Below are positions 48,453 through 58,289 of a stretch of DNA of 64,000 bases, one piece after another (positions within the stretch are counted from its first letter, which is position 1; every line of letters starts with the position of its first letter). Where the stretch lies: positions 1 through 64,000 of the forward strand of contig NZ_CP030831.1 of the NCBI RefSeq assembly GCF_003597675.1, in the 5' to 3' direction. A program made the translations under genes and the position numbers. This DNA comes from Neorhizobium sp. NCHU2750 (GTDB taxonomy: Bacteria; Pseudomonadota; Alphaproteobacteria; Rhizobiales; Rhizobiaceae). The notes beneath the pieces were generated by a model. The model was given only the letters and a program-made list of their open reading frames with translations. It was not told the origin of the DNA and did no database searches.

Positions 48453-49649
48453 TTACTTGTTTTCGTTGACGGGTGGAGGCGGAGGAGGCGCCGAGGGCCT
48501 GCCGGATTGCCGGGTCTGATCAAGCTTGGCATTGGCGAGGCCGAGCAGAGAGCCGGCATAGGCGCCGGGCGAAGCGATCGCCTTTTCTCGTGCCGCAGAG
48601 CTTGCCGCCCATCCGGCGTTGCCGATGCCGGACGCCATGCCGCGAAGGGCTGCTCCCGCCATCGACGATCCCCCTGCCCTCGCCGAGCTCGCTGATTCTG
48701 CCCCCTTCATCGCGGCGCCCGCGCCAAGGAAGGCGCCACCGGCGGCGAAGGCGGCCGTCTGACCACCATGGCGGATCGCCTCCATGCCGCCTGAGACCGA
48801 TGCGCCCTGCACGACGCCCTGGATGATCGGCGGCACATACATAGCGATGATGAAAACCACAACGGAGATGCCGGCGATGCCGATCGTGGTGATGAACTGG
48901 TCGGAGGTCGCCGTCGGCGCCTCGGCCAGCCCTATCAGAATGTCGGATCCGATCTTCGCGATCATCACCAACGCCATCAGCTTCATGCCGACCGAGAAGG
49001 CATAGACAAGGTAACGGACCGCGAAATCCTTGGTATAGGAGCTGCCACCCAAGCCGAGCATGATCATGCCGGCGAGGAGGCCCACATACATCTCGACCAT
49101 GACGGCGACAAAGATCGCGGCGACGAGGCTGAAAGCGACGACGACAACGATCATCGCGAAGACCGCGGCGATCGCCAGTGCGTTGTCCTCCCACAGCCCG
49201 AACTTCGCCTGTTCCGACATTTTGGAGGCTACGCGGATACCCGCATCGAAGATGTTGGCCGGCGACGCGGAGCCCCCGCCGGCGCCGATCTGGAACAGGC
49301 TGTCCACCACCGCCTTCGCGAGCGCCGGGCCGCGATCGAGGATGAAGGCGAAGAGACCGATGAACATGATCCGACGCACGAGCTCGGCGAACCACGCGTC
49401 GAGGCTTGCCGCATTGATAGCCAGCCACACGGCAGCAATACCGATCTCGATCCCCGCGAGGATCCAGAACAGGGACCGTGCCGCGTTCATGATCGTCGTC
49501 TCCCAGCCCTTGGCGGCGGTGACGACCTGGTTCTCCAACGTGGTGAGCACGGAACCTTGCTGTGCGAGCGTCGGCGCTGTCGCAAGAGCCAGGATCGCGA
49601 TGACGATGAAAGCGGTTTCGAGCTTGCGGGACGGGCGGACGACTACCAT
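48453..49649 (-). CDS. trbL: conjugal transfer protein TrbL (VirB6-like)
   Basis: 398 residues with about six membrane segments (AFIVIAILALATAPTLA, LFWILAGIEIGIAAVWLAI, ALAIAAVFAMIVVVVAFSLVAAIFVAVM and others) and a Gly/Ala/Ser-rich tail ending in a poly-Pro stretch. Polytopic inner-membrane channel component. Starts within the 3' end of trbK (7-bp overlap). Confidence 0.94.
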   Translation of the reverse strand: MVVVRPSRKLETAFIVIAILALATAPTLAQQGSVLTTLENQVVTAAKGWETTIMNAARSLFWILAGIEIGIAAVWLAINAASLDAWFAELVRRIMFIGLFAFILDRGPALAKAVVDSLFQIGAGGGSASPANIFDAGIRVASKMSEQAKFGLWEDNALAIAAVFAMIVVVVAFSLVAAIFVAVMVEMYVGLLAGMIMLGLGGSSYTKDFAVRYLVYAFSVGMKLMALVMIAKIGSDILIGLAEAPTATSDQFITTIGIAGISVVVFIIAMYVPPIIQGVVQGASVSGGMEAIRHGGQTAAFAAGGAFLGAGAAMKGAESASSARAGGSSMAGAALRGMASGIGNAGWAASSAAREKAIASPGAYAGSLLGLANAKLDQTRQSGRPSAPPPPPPVNENK

Positions 49650-49861
49650 CGCGGCTTCATTTCCTGCCCGCCGCGCACGTCGCGATCCGGGTCGCCGCCG
49701 AGGAAGCGCTCCCGGTGGTCGCGCTGCGCTGCGCCAGAACCGGACGTCCCGGCCGGTGTTTCAGTCGCAGCATCCGGTTGGACCACCACCCAGACGATCA
49801 TGCCGGCTCCGAAGGCGACCAGACCCGCGACTGCGAGGACGATGAGGATGCGCGGGCTCAC
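49643..49861 (-). CDS. trbK: entry exclusion protein TrbK
   Basis: 72 residues from the GTG at 49859-49861, which overlaps the trbJ stop as GTGA. One membrane segment (ILIVLAVAGLVAFGAGMIVWVVV) and a short hydrophilic tail. TrbK prevents uptake of a like plasmid and is not needed for transfer. It lacks an obvious lipobox Cys, unlike the RP4 protein. The final GGQEMKPRW resembles the trbJ terminus GGQTMEPRW. Confidence 0.85.
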   Translation of the reverse strand: MSPRILIVLAVAGLVAFGAGMIVWVVVQPDAATETPAGTSGSGAAQRDHRERFLGGDPDRDVRGGQEMKPRW

Positions 49862-50667
49862 CAGCGCGGCTCCATCGTCTGGCCGCCGCGAATGTCATTG
49901 GTCGGCGCGTTGAAGAATTTTTCGCGTCGGGCCTGGGCGAGGTCTTGTCTCGCCTGTTCCGACTGAAACCATGTTCCCATCATCGTGGTCTGCTGCGACA
50001 CCAACCCACGCAGCTTCTGCATCTGTGCCACCTGCTGGGTGGCGATTTGGTGCCCCACCTGCAGGGCCTTCATCTGGCCGTCGGCGCTCTCCGACATCGA
50101 GCGCAGCGAGGACATGGTGGATTCCTCGCTAGAAAACTGCTCGGCCGTGAGGTTAGCCGCCTTCAGTGTGCCCGCGATGGTGTCGCGATTGGTGTCGGAC
50201 CAGTTCTGATAGGTCGTTGAGAAGCTCTGGCCGCCCGGCAGGTTGCTCTTCATGTCGGCAAAACTCTGGAAGCGCTGCTTCACGACGTCGTCGATGTTGC
50301 CCATCGAAAAGGCGACGCCCTGCCCCTGCGCGACGATGTTCTGGAGCTTGTTGAGGTCGTTCTCGACCTGGCCCCAGATATGGGCCGGCAGTTGCGCGGT
50401 GTTCTGCAGCAGATTCTTGTAGATGTTGATCTGGTTCTGAATCTGCTCGGCAAGCTGGCTGATCTGGGTAATCTGATTGTTCACCTGCTCGGCGGACTTG
50501 CCGACGAGACTAATGAGCTCCGCATTGTTGGCGAGTTGGGTCCATTCGGTGGCCTGTCCGGTAACGCCGCCGGCATATGCGGTAAACGGCAGAGCGACCG
50601 GGACGATGATGGCCGTGATCATGGCGGCGCGCGCCGCTTCAAGCGGCCTGGAAAAGTGTTTCGGCAT
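49858..50667 (-). CDS. trbJ: conjugal transfer protein TrbJ (VirB5-like)
   Basis: 269 residues with a signal peptide (AAMITAIIVPVALPFTAYA) and a long Gln-rich helical region (NNQITQISQLAEQIQNQINIYKNLLQNTAQL) typical of TrbJ/VirB5 minor pilins. Its start lies within the last 29 bp of trbE. Confidence 0.92.
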   Translation of the reverse strand: MPKHFSRPLEAARAAMITAIIVPVALPFTAYAGGVTGQATEWTQLANNAELISLVGKSAEQVNNQITQISQLAEQIQNQINIYKNLLQNTAQLPAHIWGQVENDLNKLQNIVAQGQGVAFSMGNIDDVVKQRFQSFADMKSNLPGGQSFSTTYQNWSDTNRDTIAGTLKAANLTAEQFSSEESTMSSLRSMSESADGQMKALQVGHQIATQQVAQMQKLRGLVSQQTTMMGTWFQSEQARQDLAQARREKFFNAPTNDIRGGQTMEPRW

Positions 50668-53107
50668 GGGCGATCCCCCTTTGCTGGAGCCAGTGCTTGG
50701 GCCAATCCGCCCCGTGTTGGAAGTGAAGGGCGCGGATGCGCTTCAGGTCCTCCTTGCCGGACGCACCGACGAAGGAAAGCGCTACGGGACCGAGCGACAT
50801 ATCGAACAGCCGGCGGCCCTCCGGCGAGGCGACGTAATATTCGCGTTTCGGCAGTGCGGTGGCGACGATCTCGATCTGTCGCTCATTGAAACCGATGCGC
50901 TCATAGAACTCGCGCGTCCCTGGCTCGCGTGCCGCGCCGTTGGGCAGACATATCTTGGTCGGGCAGGATTCCTTCAGCACGTCGATGATACCGGAGCGCT
51001 CGGCGTCGGAGATCGACTGCGTGGCGAGCACGACTGCGCAGTTGGCCTTGCGCAGAACCTTCAGCCATTCACGTATCTTGTCGCGGAACGTCGGATGACC
51101 GAGCATCAGCCAGGCCTCATCGAGAATAATGAGGCTGGGCGCCCCCGTCAGCCGCTTCTCGACCCGCCGGAACATATAGAGCAGGACCGGGACGAGATTG
51201 CGCTCACCCATATTCATCAGCTCCTCGACCTCGAAGCACTGGAAAGCGCCGAGCGCCAGTCCGTCCTGTTCGGCATCAAGCAACTGGCCCATCGGTCCAT
51301 CGACCGTGTAGTGGTGCAGCGCATCCTTGATCTCGCGCATCTGCACACCGGAGACGAAGTCCGAGAGCGAGCGGCCGCGCGATTCCGCCATCAGGCCCAA
51401 CTGCCTGGAAATGGCGTTGCGATAGTCAGGCGTAACCGTGACGCCCTGCAGGGCGACGAGCGTCTCGATCCACTCCGCCGCCCAGGCGCGGTCGCCGTCC
51501 GACGCGAGTTCGGCGAGCGGGCAGAAGGCCAGTCGCGGCGAAGCCCCCTCCCCTTCTCCGGACGCGTCCCCGCCGATTTCGTAGTGATCGCCGCCGATGG
51601 CGAGTGTCAGCGGCAACATCGACCGCCCCTTGTCGAAAGCGAATATCTGCGCATCCGCATAGCGCCGAAACTGCGCGGCGATCAGCGACAGCAAAGTCGA
51701 TTTGCCCGAGCCGGTCGGGCCGAAGACCAGCGCATGCCCGACATCATCGACATGCAGGTTCAGGCGGAACGGCGTCGAGCCGCTGGCGACCTGCATGAGC
51801 GGCGGCGATCCCGGCGGATAGAACGGGCACGGTGCGATGGGGCTTCCGGACCAGACCGAGTTCAGCGGAATGAGGTCAGCGAGATTGCGCGTATTGACGA
51901 GCGGCTCGCGGATATTGGCATAGGAGACACCCGGCAGACTGCCCAGAAAGGCGTCAGTCGCGTTCAGCGTCTCGATCCGGGCGCCGAATCCTTCGGCCTG
52001 GATCAATCGACGGATCGCCTCGCACTTTTCCTGAAGCCGTTCTTGCTGTTCATCGAACAACACGATGACCGGCGTGTAATATCCATAAGCGACGAGCTGC
52101 GACGATGCCTCGGCGATTGCGTCCTCCGTCTCGGCCACCATCATCATGGCGTCCTGATCCACCGAACGGCTCTGGGTCTGGAAAAGCTGATCGAAGAACG
52201 GCCGCACCTTCTGCTGCCATTTCTTGCGGGTGCGCTCCAGCTTCTGGCGTGCCTCCTGCTCGTCGAGAAAAACGAAGCGCGACGACCACCGATAGGTGAG
52301 CGGCATCAGGTCGAGGCTGTTGAGGATCCCCGGCCAGCTCTCCGCGGCTAAGCCGTCAATGGCGACGACGCCGAGGAAGCGGTTCTCGACCGTCGGCGTC
52401 AGACCGTGCTGCAGCTCGGCCGTGACCAGCCAGTCAAGATACATCGGGATATCCGGGAGCCGGACTGGATGGTTCTCACCGGTGATGCAGAAGCGGATGA
52501 ACTGGAACAGCTCGTCATAGCGGGCTATCCGGAAACCCCCGCGCTCTTCGGTTTCGCGCGTCACCATGCGGCGGATGGAGACGACATTGGCAAGGTACTG
52601 CTCAACCTCGCGGATCGAGGTCCGGAAAGACTCTAGCGCCGTGTCGGCATAGGTGGCCGAACGGCTGGCAGTGTCGGAATAGACGTAGCGCGCCAAGCCG
52701 GAGCGCCGAGGCTCGGGCGGCCGCCAGGTCAGGATCAGCGCGTGTCGGCTCTCGAAATGCCCGCTCTCCCTCTCGAAATGCGACCTGCGCTCCTTATCGA
52801 TGGCGCGGGTGACGGGATCGGGAAAGTGGCAGGCGCCCTCTGCCGGATAGTCGATCGTCGGGACCCGCAAAGCCTCGACCTGGATCATCCAGCCCGAGCC
52901 CAGACGTGAGAGGATCATATTGATCTGCCGCGACACCTCGTTGCGCTCTGAGTCTGTCGAGCTTTCGCTGTCCGGGCCGGCAAAATACCAGCCGGCCGTC
53001 AGTGAGCCGTCCTTCAGAAGGATCACGCCATTGTCGACCAGGCCCGCATAAGGAACCAGATCGGCGAATGACGGTCCGGAGTGTCGGAAGAGTTTCAGTG
53101 CCACCAT
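50639..53107 (-). CDS. trbE: conjugal transfer ATPase TrbE (VirB4-like)
   Basis: 822 residues. Walker A VFGPTGSGKSTLLSL near residue 460, Walker B LIILDEAWLMLGHPTF near 660, and ATQSISDAERSGIIDVLKESCPTKICLPN, all VirB4/TrbE hallmarks. Cytoplasmic ATPase powering pilus assembly and transfer. A large antisense frame (50477-52351, plus strand) is a shadow of its high GC3. Confidence 0.96.
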   Translation of the reverse strand: MVALKLFRHSGPSFADLVPYAGLVDNGVILLKDGSLTAGWYFAGPDSESSTDSERNEVSRQINMILSRLGSGWMIQVEALRVPTIDYPAEGACHFPDPVTRAIDKERRSHFERESGHFESRHALILTWRPPEPRRSGLARYVYSDTASRSATYADTALESFRTSIREVEQYLANVVSIRRMVTRETEERGGFRIARYDELFQFIRFCITGENHPVRLPDIPMYLDWLVTAELQHGLTPTVENRFLGVVAIDGLAAESWPGILNSLDLMPLTYRWSSRFVFLDEQEARQKLERTRKKWQQKVRPFFDQLFQTQSRSVDQDAMMMVAETEDAIAEASSQLVAYGYYTPVIVLFDEQQERLQEKCEAIRRLIQAEGFGARIETLNATDAFLGSLPGVSYANIREPLVNTRNLADLIPLNSVWSGSPIAPCPFYPPGSPPLMQVASGSTPFRLNLHVDDVGHALVFGPTGSGKSTLLSLIAAQFRRYADAQIFAFDKGRSMLPLTLAIGGDHYEIGGDASGEGEGASPRLAFCPLAELASDGDRAWAAEWIETLVALQGVTVTPDYRNAISRQLGLMAESRGRSLSDFVSGVQMREIKDALHHYTVDGPMGQLLDAEQDGLALGAFQCFEVEELMNMGERNLVPVLLYMFRRVEKRLTGAPSLIILDEAWLMLGHPTFRDKIREWLKVLRKANCAVVLATQSISDAERSGIIDVLKESCPTKICLPNGAAREPGTREFYERIGFNERQIEIVATALPKREYYVASPEGRRLFDMSLGPVALSFVGASGKEDLKRIRALHFQHGADWPKHWLQQRGIAHAETLFQAA

Positions 53108-53117
53108 GTCCGCCTCT

Positions 53118-53417
53118 TCAGAACTTGCGCCACGGCGTCGAGGTCGTCCTGTAGATGGATCGATAGGACACGTGCCGCAGATAGACGCGGCGCATCAGCG
53201 GATCGGCCTTCGCCATCATGCGGAGAGCAGCAACCGCAACCAGCCAGATAGCCAAGCCGAACAGCGCGGCGTACCAGGTCAGCACCACGAAGATCAGGAT
53301 CACGGCGGCAAGGCCGGTGAGCAGAACCAGCTCGCGGTCGGCGCCCATTAGCAGGTTCGGGCGTGATAGCGCCCGATGTATTCGAGAGCGGGCAAGATTG
53401 GAGCCGGGTTCAGCCAT
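53118..53417 (-). CDS. trbD: conjugal transfer protein TrbD (VirB3-like)
   Basis: 99 residues from the ATG at 53415-53417, overlapping the trbC stop by 8 bp. [41 protein letters not shown] shows the VirB3/TrbD family N-terminus and two membrane segments. Inner-membrane component that works with TrbE, 10 bp downstream. Confidence 0.92.
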   Translation of the reverse strand: MAEPGSNLARSRIHRALSRPNLLMGADRELVLLTGLAAVILIFVVLTWYAALFGLAIWLVAVAALRMMAKADPLMRRVYLRHVSYRSIYRTTSTPWRKF

Positions 53418-53817
53418 GAGCCCCCTCCCCTTCCGTTCGAAGCTCCGAAGACAGTTCGACATTCCAAGATCCGGCTCGCCCCTCAAACTCGCCGATCGAA
53501 GCGCCCGTCGCACCGAAGAGAGCGACGATCTGGGTCGCGCCGAGTAACACGCCGCCAACAAGGGCGACGTAACAAAGCCTCCTGGCGAAGTCGTTCAGTT
53601 CTCCCCCGAAGATCAGCATGGCACCGGCGATCGCCACCGCTGCGAGTGCGATGAATCCAGCCACCGGTCCCGTGATCGACTGTTGGATCTGTTGCAGCGG
53701 AGATTCCCACGGCAACCCACCCCCGCCCGAAGAGGCGAACGCCGGATTGACAATGCTGATCCAGGAGAAGGCGGCTAGCGCTGCAAGCGCAAGGGTGATT
53801 TGGGTCTTACGCGACAT
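53410..53817 (-). CDS. trbC: conjugal pilin TrbC (VirB2-like)
   Basis: 135 residues from the ATG at 53815-53817; an ATG at 53829 adds four codons. Signal peptide through [28 protein letters not shown], the VirB2/TrbC pilin motif, then two hydrophobic segments. TrbC of RP4 is cyclised; whether this one is cannot be seen here. Overlaps trbD. Confidence 0.92.
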   Translation of the reverse strand: MSRKTQITLALAALAAFSWISIVNPAFASSGGGGLPWESPLQQIQQSITGPVAGFIALAAVAIAGAMLIFGGELNDFARRLCYVALVGGVLLGATQIVALFGATGASIGEFEGRAGSWNVELSSELRTEGEGAHG

Positions 53818-54778
53818 GGCTATCCTCATCGATTTGGGCGTAGTGTTCGGTCTGGTAACGGGAGTTTGCGAAACCCTCGATGTGGATGACTTCGCGGACC
53901 CGCCTCCCCTTCCCCGTTCGTTCGATCGAGACGATCAGATCGACAGCCTCGCCAATCACCTCCTGCATGGGCTGCTGGCTCGCTTCCGCGGTCAGTTGCT
54001 CGAGCCGGCGAAGAGCCGACATCGCCGTATTCGAATGGATGGTGGTGACCCCGCCCGGGTGCCCGGTGTTCCATGCCTTGAGCAGCGTAAGCGCCGCGCC
54101 GTCGCGGACCTCGCCGACGATGATGCGATCGGGTCGCAAGCGCATCGTACTCTTGAGAAGCCGAGCCATATCGATTGTGTCGCTTGTGTGGAGCGCAACG
54201 GCGTTCTCAGCCGCGCACTGGATCTCGGCGGTGTCCTCCAGAATGACGATCCTGTCGTCCGGCGCATTGGCGACGATTTCGGCAATGACTGCATTGGCGA
54301 GCGTCGTCTTTCCCGAGCCCGTGCCACCGGAAATCACGATGTTCATGCGAGACGCAATCGCGCTGCGCAGAACCGAGGCCTGCGCCTCCGTCATGATCTT
54401 GTGCTTCACATAATCGTCGAGCGGGATCAGGCGCGACGCGCGACGCCGGATCGTGAAGCTCGGTCCGGAAACGATCGGCGGCAGCAAGCCCTCGAAGCGG
54501 TGGCCGCCGATTGGCAATTCGCCGGAGATGATCGGCTGCTCGTCGTCGGCTTCGGATTGCAGTGCGTGGGCGACGCTGCCAATGATCACTTCCGCCGCGG
54601 CGGGGCTGAGGTGGCCTGCGGGGGCAACCCCATGACCCAGGCGCTCGATGAAGAGCTTGCCATCGGGGTTCAGCATGATCTCGACCACTGTCGCATCATC
54701 GAGGGCGACGCAGAGCTGGTCGCCGAGGGCGTCCTGGAGTTTGCGTACCAGACGCGAATGGGAGCGCAGCTGGGTCAC
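53807..54778 (-). CDS. trbB: conjugal transfer ATPase TrbB (VirB11-like)
   Basis: 323 residues from the GTG at 54776-54778, which overlaps the traI stop (GTGA). Walker [19 protein letters not shown] near 155, Asp box [15 protein letters not shown], His box [19 protein letters not shown] and [16 protein letters not shown] are those of VirB11/PulE-type hexameric ATPases. First trb gene after traI. Confidence 0.95.
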   Translation of the reverse strand: MTQLRSHSRLVRKLQDALGDQLCVALDDATVVEIMLNPDGKLFIERLGHGVAPAGHLSPAAAEVIIGSVAHALQSEADDEQPIISGELPIGGHRFEGLLPPIVSGPSFTIRRRASRLIPLDDYVKHKIMTEAQASVLRSAIASRMNIVISGGTGSGKTTLANAVIAEIVANAPDDRIVILEDTAEIQCAAENAVALHTSDTIDMARLLKSTMRLRPDRIIVGEVRDGAALTLLKAWNTGHPGGVTTIHSNTAMSALRRLEQLTAEASQQPMQEVIGEAVDLIVSIERTGKGRRVREVIHIEGFANSRYQTEHYAQIDEDSHVA

Positions 54779-55410
54779 GCGGCACTCCTGATCGCTGCCA
54801 CGTCGATCCGGGGGATGGAATAATAGCCTGGAGGGCAAACCTGCTCGAAGCTGGCACGATCGGCCCGCAGGCTTCCCGCAATGGCGATGGTGTTGCTGAT
54901 TGCGGCCGGTTGGCCGAGCCGTTGCATAGGCCAGCCCGCCCGCTTCAGGATACGCTCGAAGCGAAGATCGGTCGCCGTGACGATCTCGTTGTAGCCATTG
55001 GCCATAGACCATTCGATGATGCCGGCGAACAGGGTGAGCGTAGCGACATGCAACTGGCTTGCATCCCTCCGCGAGACAAGCGCGGTATCGACACAGAAGC
55101 GCGAGCTCTCGACCATCCCGGAATGCGCGACGAGCGAACCCGTTTCGAGGAGCTGGGGGAAAGTCTGCTCCAGCATCGTAGGGCCGAAAGCCGGAAGAAG
55201 ACGGGCGCAGCCTGCGACAAGTCCACTATCGGTAATCGCCAGAAGGTAGGTTGGCTTGTAACCATCGTACTGGTCGCGCTCTTCCCCTTCTGTAATGGAG
55301 ACTTCCCATTCCAGGCGGCCGCCGAACACCGTCGCGCGAAGACGGTGCATTTGTTTGAGGAAGCTTCGATTACGTTCGTATTGGTCCGGCGAGACTGTCA
55401 GTATCCGCAT
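54775..55410 (-). CDS. traI: acyl-homoserine lactone synthase TraI
   Basis: 211 residues; of two consecutive ATGs (55413 and 55410) the second has better spacing from CGGAGA. LuxI-family landmarks: RLRATVFGGRLEWEV (catalytic Arg/Phe/Trp), ERDQYDGYKPTYLLA, GCARLLPAFGPTMLEQTFP, ESSRFCVDTA and YNEIVTATDLRFERILKRAGW. It makes 3-oxo-C8-homoserine lactone, which activates TraR to turn on tra, trb and rep genes. First gene of the trb operon; divergent from repA. Confidence 0.97.
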   Translation of the reverse strand: MRILTVSPDQYERNRSFLKQMHRLRATVFGGRLEWEVSITEGEERDQYDGYKPTYLLAITDSGLVAGCARLLPAFGPTMLEQTFPQLLETGSLVAHSGMVESSRFCVDTALVSRRDASQLHVATLTLFAGIIEWSMANGYNEIVTATDLRFERILKRAGWPMQRLGQPAAISNTIAIAGSLRADRASFEQVCPPGYYSIPRIDVAAIRSAA

Positions 55411-55468
55411 CATGATCTCCGCATGAACAGGTCATGCGGACAGAAATCATCTCACGGCGCGTTTGCCT

Positions 55469-55486
55469 ACGTGCAGATTTGCACCT
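55469..55486. promoter_or_regulatory. tra box proximal to traI
   Basis: ACGTGCAGATTTGCACCT, 15 of 18 bases agreeing with the TraR-binding consensus ATGTGCAGATCTGCACAT and keeping its dyad. About 60 bp upstream of traI; positioned to activate the traI-trb promoter. Confidence 0.9.
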
Positions 55487-55559
55487 CAGGTGATTCTACC
55501 GAGTCGGCGTTCCAGGGCGCGAAATGCGAGCGGGTGAGGCCGGCCAGACACCATCAAGG

Positions 55560-55577
55560 TTGTGCGAATCTGCACTT
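55560..55577. promoter_or_regulatory. tra box proximal to repA
   Basis: TTGTGCGAATCTGCACTT, 14 of 18 to the tra box consensus, weaker than its neighbour. Paired tra boxes between traI and repA are known to let TraR activate both trb and rep transcription, raising copy number on quorum sensing. Confidence 0.82.
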
Positions 55578-55755
55578 GGTGCCACGTCGCACAGAAGAAG
55601 AGAATCGGTCTAACTCACAGATAGCATTTGAAGAATCGGCATTTAGTGTGATTTCGATTGAAACGGGCGTAACCTTTCATTAACCAAAAACGTCTTGCAA
55701 CCTCACCCGCATTAGGTAATCGTCACGGATAAATGGCAATACGCGCCAATTAACC

Positions 55756-56991
55756 GTGACAAGAGATTACACCGTGAGCAAAGCCGCTGCCATATCCCGA
55801 AATGATCGCCCGTCGGTAGATGTCACCATTGGTGAGCATGCTGAGCAGCTCAGCTCTCAGCTTCAAGCGATGAGCGAGGCTTTGTTTCCTCCGACATCAC
55901 ACAAGAGCTTGCGCAAATTTACCTCGGGTGAAGCCGCACGTTTGATGAAAATATCTGACTCGACGCTTCGCAAGATGACACTGGCTGGCGAAGGGCCGCA
56001 ACCTGAACTCGCCAGCAACGGGCGGCGCTTTTACACCCTCGGTCAGATAAATGAAATCCGGCAGATGCTTGCCGGCTCGACTCGAGGACGTGAAAGCATT
56101 GATTTTGTGCCTCATCGCCGAGGTTCTGAGCATTTGCAAGTCATTGCCGTAACCAACTTCAAAGGTGGCTCTGGGAAGACGACGACGTCCGCTCATCTTG
56201 CACAGTATCTGGCGTTGCAAGGTTACAGGGTTCTCGCAGTCGATCTCGATCCGCAGGCTAGTCTTTCAGCACTCCTCGGCGTTCTGCCAGAAACTGATGT
56301 CGGTGCAAACGAAACGCTCTATGCGGCTATTCGGTATGACGAGACACGTCGTCCGTTGCGAGATGTGATCCGACCGACGTATTTTGATGGTCTTCACCTT
56401 GTTCCTGGAAATCTCGAGCTTATGGAGTTCGAGCATACCACCCCGAAAGCATTGACTGACAAAGGTACGCGCGACGGATTGTTCTTCACTCGCGTGGCCC
56501 AAGCCTTTGATGAGGTCGCCGACGATTACGATGTCGTGGTCATCGACTGCCCTCCTCAGCTTGGGTTTCTGACTCTCAGCGGGTTGTGTGCTGCAACATC
56601 AATGGTAATCACCGTACATCCTCAGATGCTGGATATCGCTTCCATGAGCCAGTTTCTCCTCATGACACGCGACCTTCTGGGTGTCGTGAAAGAGGCGGGG
56701 GGCAATCTCCAGTACGATTTCATACGCTATCTCTTGACGCGCTATGAACCCCAGGACGCGCCGCAGACGAAAGTGGCGGCACTGCTGCGCAACATGTTCG
56801 AGGATCACGTCCTTACAAATCCTATGGTCAAGTCGGCAGCGGTGTCTGATGCCGGTTTAACCAAGCAGACCCTCTATGAGATAGGGCGAGAGAACCTTAC
56901 GCGCTCGACATACGACCGGGCGATGGAATCTTTGGATGCCGTGAACTCCGAGATCGAGGCTTTGATCAAGACTGCGTGGGGGCGAGCATGA
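55756..56991 (+). CDS. repA: plasmid partitioning ATPase RepA (ParA)
   Basis: 411 residues from the GTG at 55756; later GTG/ATG codons are possible starts. An N-terminal helix-turn-helix (TSGEAARLMKISDSTLRKMTLAGEGP) precedes the deviant Walker A NFKGGSGKTTTSAHLAQYLA near residue 135 and DYDVVVIDCPPQLG near 255. RepA partitions the plasmid with RepB and represses its own operon. Co-transcribed with repB and repC. Confidence 0.95.
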   Translation: MTRDYTVSKAAAISRNDRPSVDVTIGEHAEQLSSQLQAMSEALFPPTSHKSLRKFTSGEAARLMKISDSTLRKMTLAGEGPQPELASNGRRFYTLGQINEIRQMLAGSTRGRESIDFVPHRRGSEHLQVIAVTNFKGGSGKTTTSAHLAQYLALQGYRVLAVDLDPQASLSALLGVLPETDVGANETLYAAIRYDETRRPLRDVIRPTYFDGLHLVPGNLELMEFEHTTPKALTDKGTRDGLFFTRVAQAFDEVADDYDVVVIDCPPQLGFLTLSGLCAATSMVITVHPQMLDIASMSQFLLMTRDLLGVVKEAGGNLQYDFIRYLLTRYEPQDAPQTKVAALLRNMFEDHVLTNPMVKSAAVSDAGLTKQTLYEIGRENLTRSTYDRAMESLDAVNSEIEALIKTAWGRA

Positions 56992-57224
56992 TGATGGGTG
57001 GCGCGCTTCCCGTGGGGCTGTTGGGAGCTCCCAACCGTGATGTGTTGAATCGCCCACTGGGAAACGGGAGCTGGAAATATCGCGTTGGTTTGAGACACCG
57101 ACGTATGCCCCTAGCTAGTTGGCCAGGGCTCAGTCGCCTTTTCCTGTTGGGAGCTCCCAACCAGGCGCGTGTGCAATCAAAAATCCGACGGCACGCACCC
57201 AAAACCAAGAGGCCGACATTATGA
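56988..57224 (+). CDS. small ORF between repA and repB (RepD-like)
   Basis: 78 residues from the first of three consecutive ATGs at 56988, overlapping the repA stop and ending just inside repB. A small frame called repD, spanning the parS sites, has been described at this place in another Ti plasmid. Both parS palindromes translate to the same LLGAPN here. Whether a protein is made is unknown; the frame may be a by-product of the palindromes. Confidence 0.4.
   Translation: MMMGGALPVGLLGAPNRDVLNRPLGNGSWKYRVGLRHRRMPLASWPGLSRLFLLGAPNQARVQSKIRRHAPKTKRPTL
57020..57035. promoter_or_regulatory. parS palindrome 1 (RepB-binding)
   Basis: GTTGGGAGCTCCCAAC, a perfect 16-bp palindrome, identical to the one at 57146. 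RepB binds two such sites between repA and repB in Ti plasmids for partitioning and autorepression. Confidence 0.92.
57146..57161. promoter_or_regulatory. parS palindrome 2 (RepB-binding)
   Basis: Second perfect copy of GTTGGGAGCTCCCAAC, 126 bp from the first (12 helical turns), 60 bp before the repB start. Confidence 0.92.
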
Positions 57225-58231
57225 GCCGTAAAGACGCAATCGACTCCTTGTTTCTCAAGAAGCAACCTGCGACCGATAGAACAGCAGTCGACAAGTCAGC
57301 CGTTCGTGTTCGTACCGGAGCGATTTCGGCCATGGGTTCGTCATTGCAAGAGATGGCCGAGGGAGCAAAAGCTGCAGCTCGGCTGCAGGATCAACTGGCT
57401 GCGGGCGAAGCCGTCGTGTTCCTGGATCCATCCATGATCGACGGGTCGCCGATCGCGGATCGGCTGCCCGCGGACGTCGATCCGAAGTTCGAGCAGCTTG
57501 AGGCGAGCATTTCGCAGGAGGGGCAGCAGGTGCCGATTCTTGTCAGACCGCATCCTGAGGCTGCCGGTCGATATCAAATCGTATATGGAAGGCGGCGACT
57601 GCGCGCGGCAGTAAATCTGCGCAGAGAGGTTTCTGCAATTGTCCGAAATCTCACGGACCGTGAACTGGTCGTGGCCCAGGGCCGCGAAAATCTTGACCGT
57701 GCTGACCTCTCGTTCATTGAGAAGGCTCTCTTCGCCCTGCGCCTCGAAGATGCGGGTTTTGATCGGGCCACCATCATTGCCGCGCTTTCCACTGACAAGG
57801 CCGACCTCAGCCGCTACATAACGGTAGCCAGGGGCATACCGCTGAACCTTGCCACGCAAATTGGTCCAGCGTCGAAAGCGGGTCGATCGCGTTGGGTCGC
57901 ACTTGCCGAGGGGCTTGGGAAGGCCAAGGCAACGGACGCAATCGAAGCGGTGCTTGAGTCAGAGCAGTTCAAGCACTCCGATAGCGATGCCCGCTTTGCC
58001 CTCATTTTTAACGCCGTTTCAAAGCCGCCCGCTAAGGCTCCAAAAAAGGTAAGGGCCTGGAGCACGCCAAAGGGGAAAAAGGCTGCGACGATCCGACAAG
58101 AAACCGGACGAACAGCTCTGGTTTTCGACGAGAGACTGGTGCCAACTTTTGGCGAATATGTCGCTGACCAGTTGGATAGTCTGTACGCCCAATTTATTGA
58201 AACAACCGGAGGAGGCAAGCTCGACCAATAG
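57221..58231 (+). CDS. repB: plasmid partitioning protein RepB (ParB)
   Basis: 336 residues from the ATG at 57221 (MSRKDAIDSLFLKKQ), matching the RepB start. ParB domain: IDGSPIADRLPADVDPKFEQLEASISQEGQQVPILVRPHPE, YGRRRLRAA, and LSFIEKALFALRLEDAGFDRATIIAALSTDKADLSRYI (helix-turn-helix). Binds the two parS palindromes. Intact. Confidence 0.96.
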   Translation: MSRKDAIDSLFLKKQPATDRTAVDKSAVRVRTGAISAMGSSLQEMAEGAKAAARLQDQLAAGEAVVFLDPSMIDGSPIADRLPADVDPKFEQLEASISQEGQQVPILVRPHPEAAGRYQIVYGRRRLRAAVNLRREVSAIVRNLTDRELVVAQGRENLDRADLSFIEKALFALRLEDAGFDRATIIAALSTDKADLSRYITVARGIPLNLATQIGPASKAGRSRWVALAEGLGKAKATDAIEAVLESEQFKHSDSDARFALIFNAVSKPPAKAPKKVRAWSTPKGKKAATIRQETGRTALVFDERLVPTFGEYVADQLDSLYAQFIETTGGGKLDQ

Positions 58232-58289
58232 CCAGGGTTTCATCCAATTCAAAGCTTCGCTCGATTGAGATGGACTGGCTCTCACCGCA

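Noticed and set aside
50477..52351. 624-codon plus-strand open frame
   Set aside because: It lies antisense to trbE, whose Walker motifs and family match are clear; long antisense frames are common opposite GC-rich genes.
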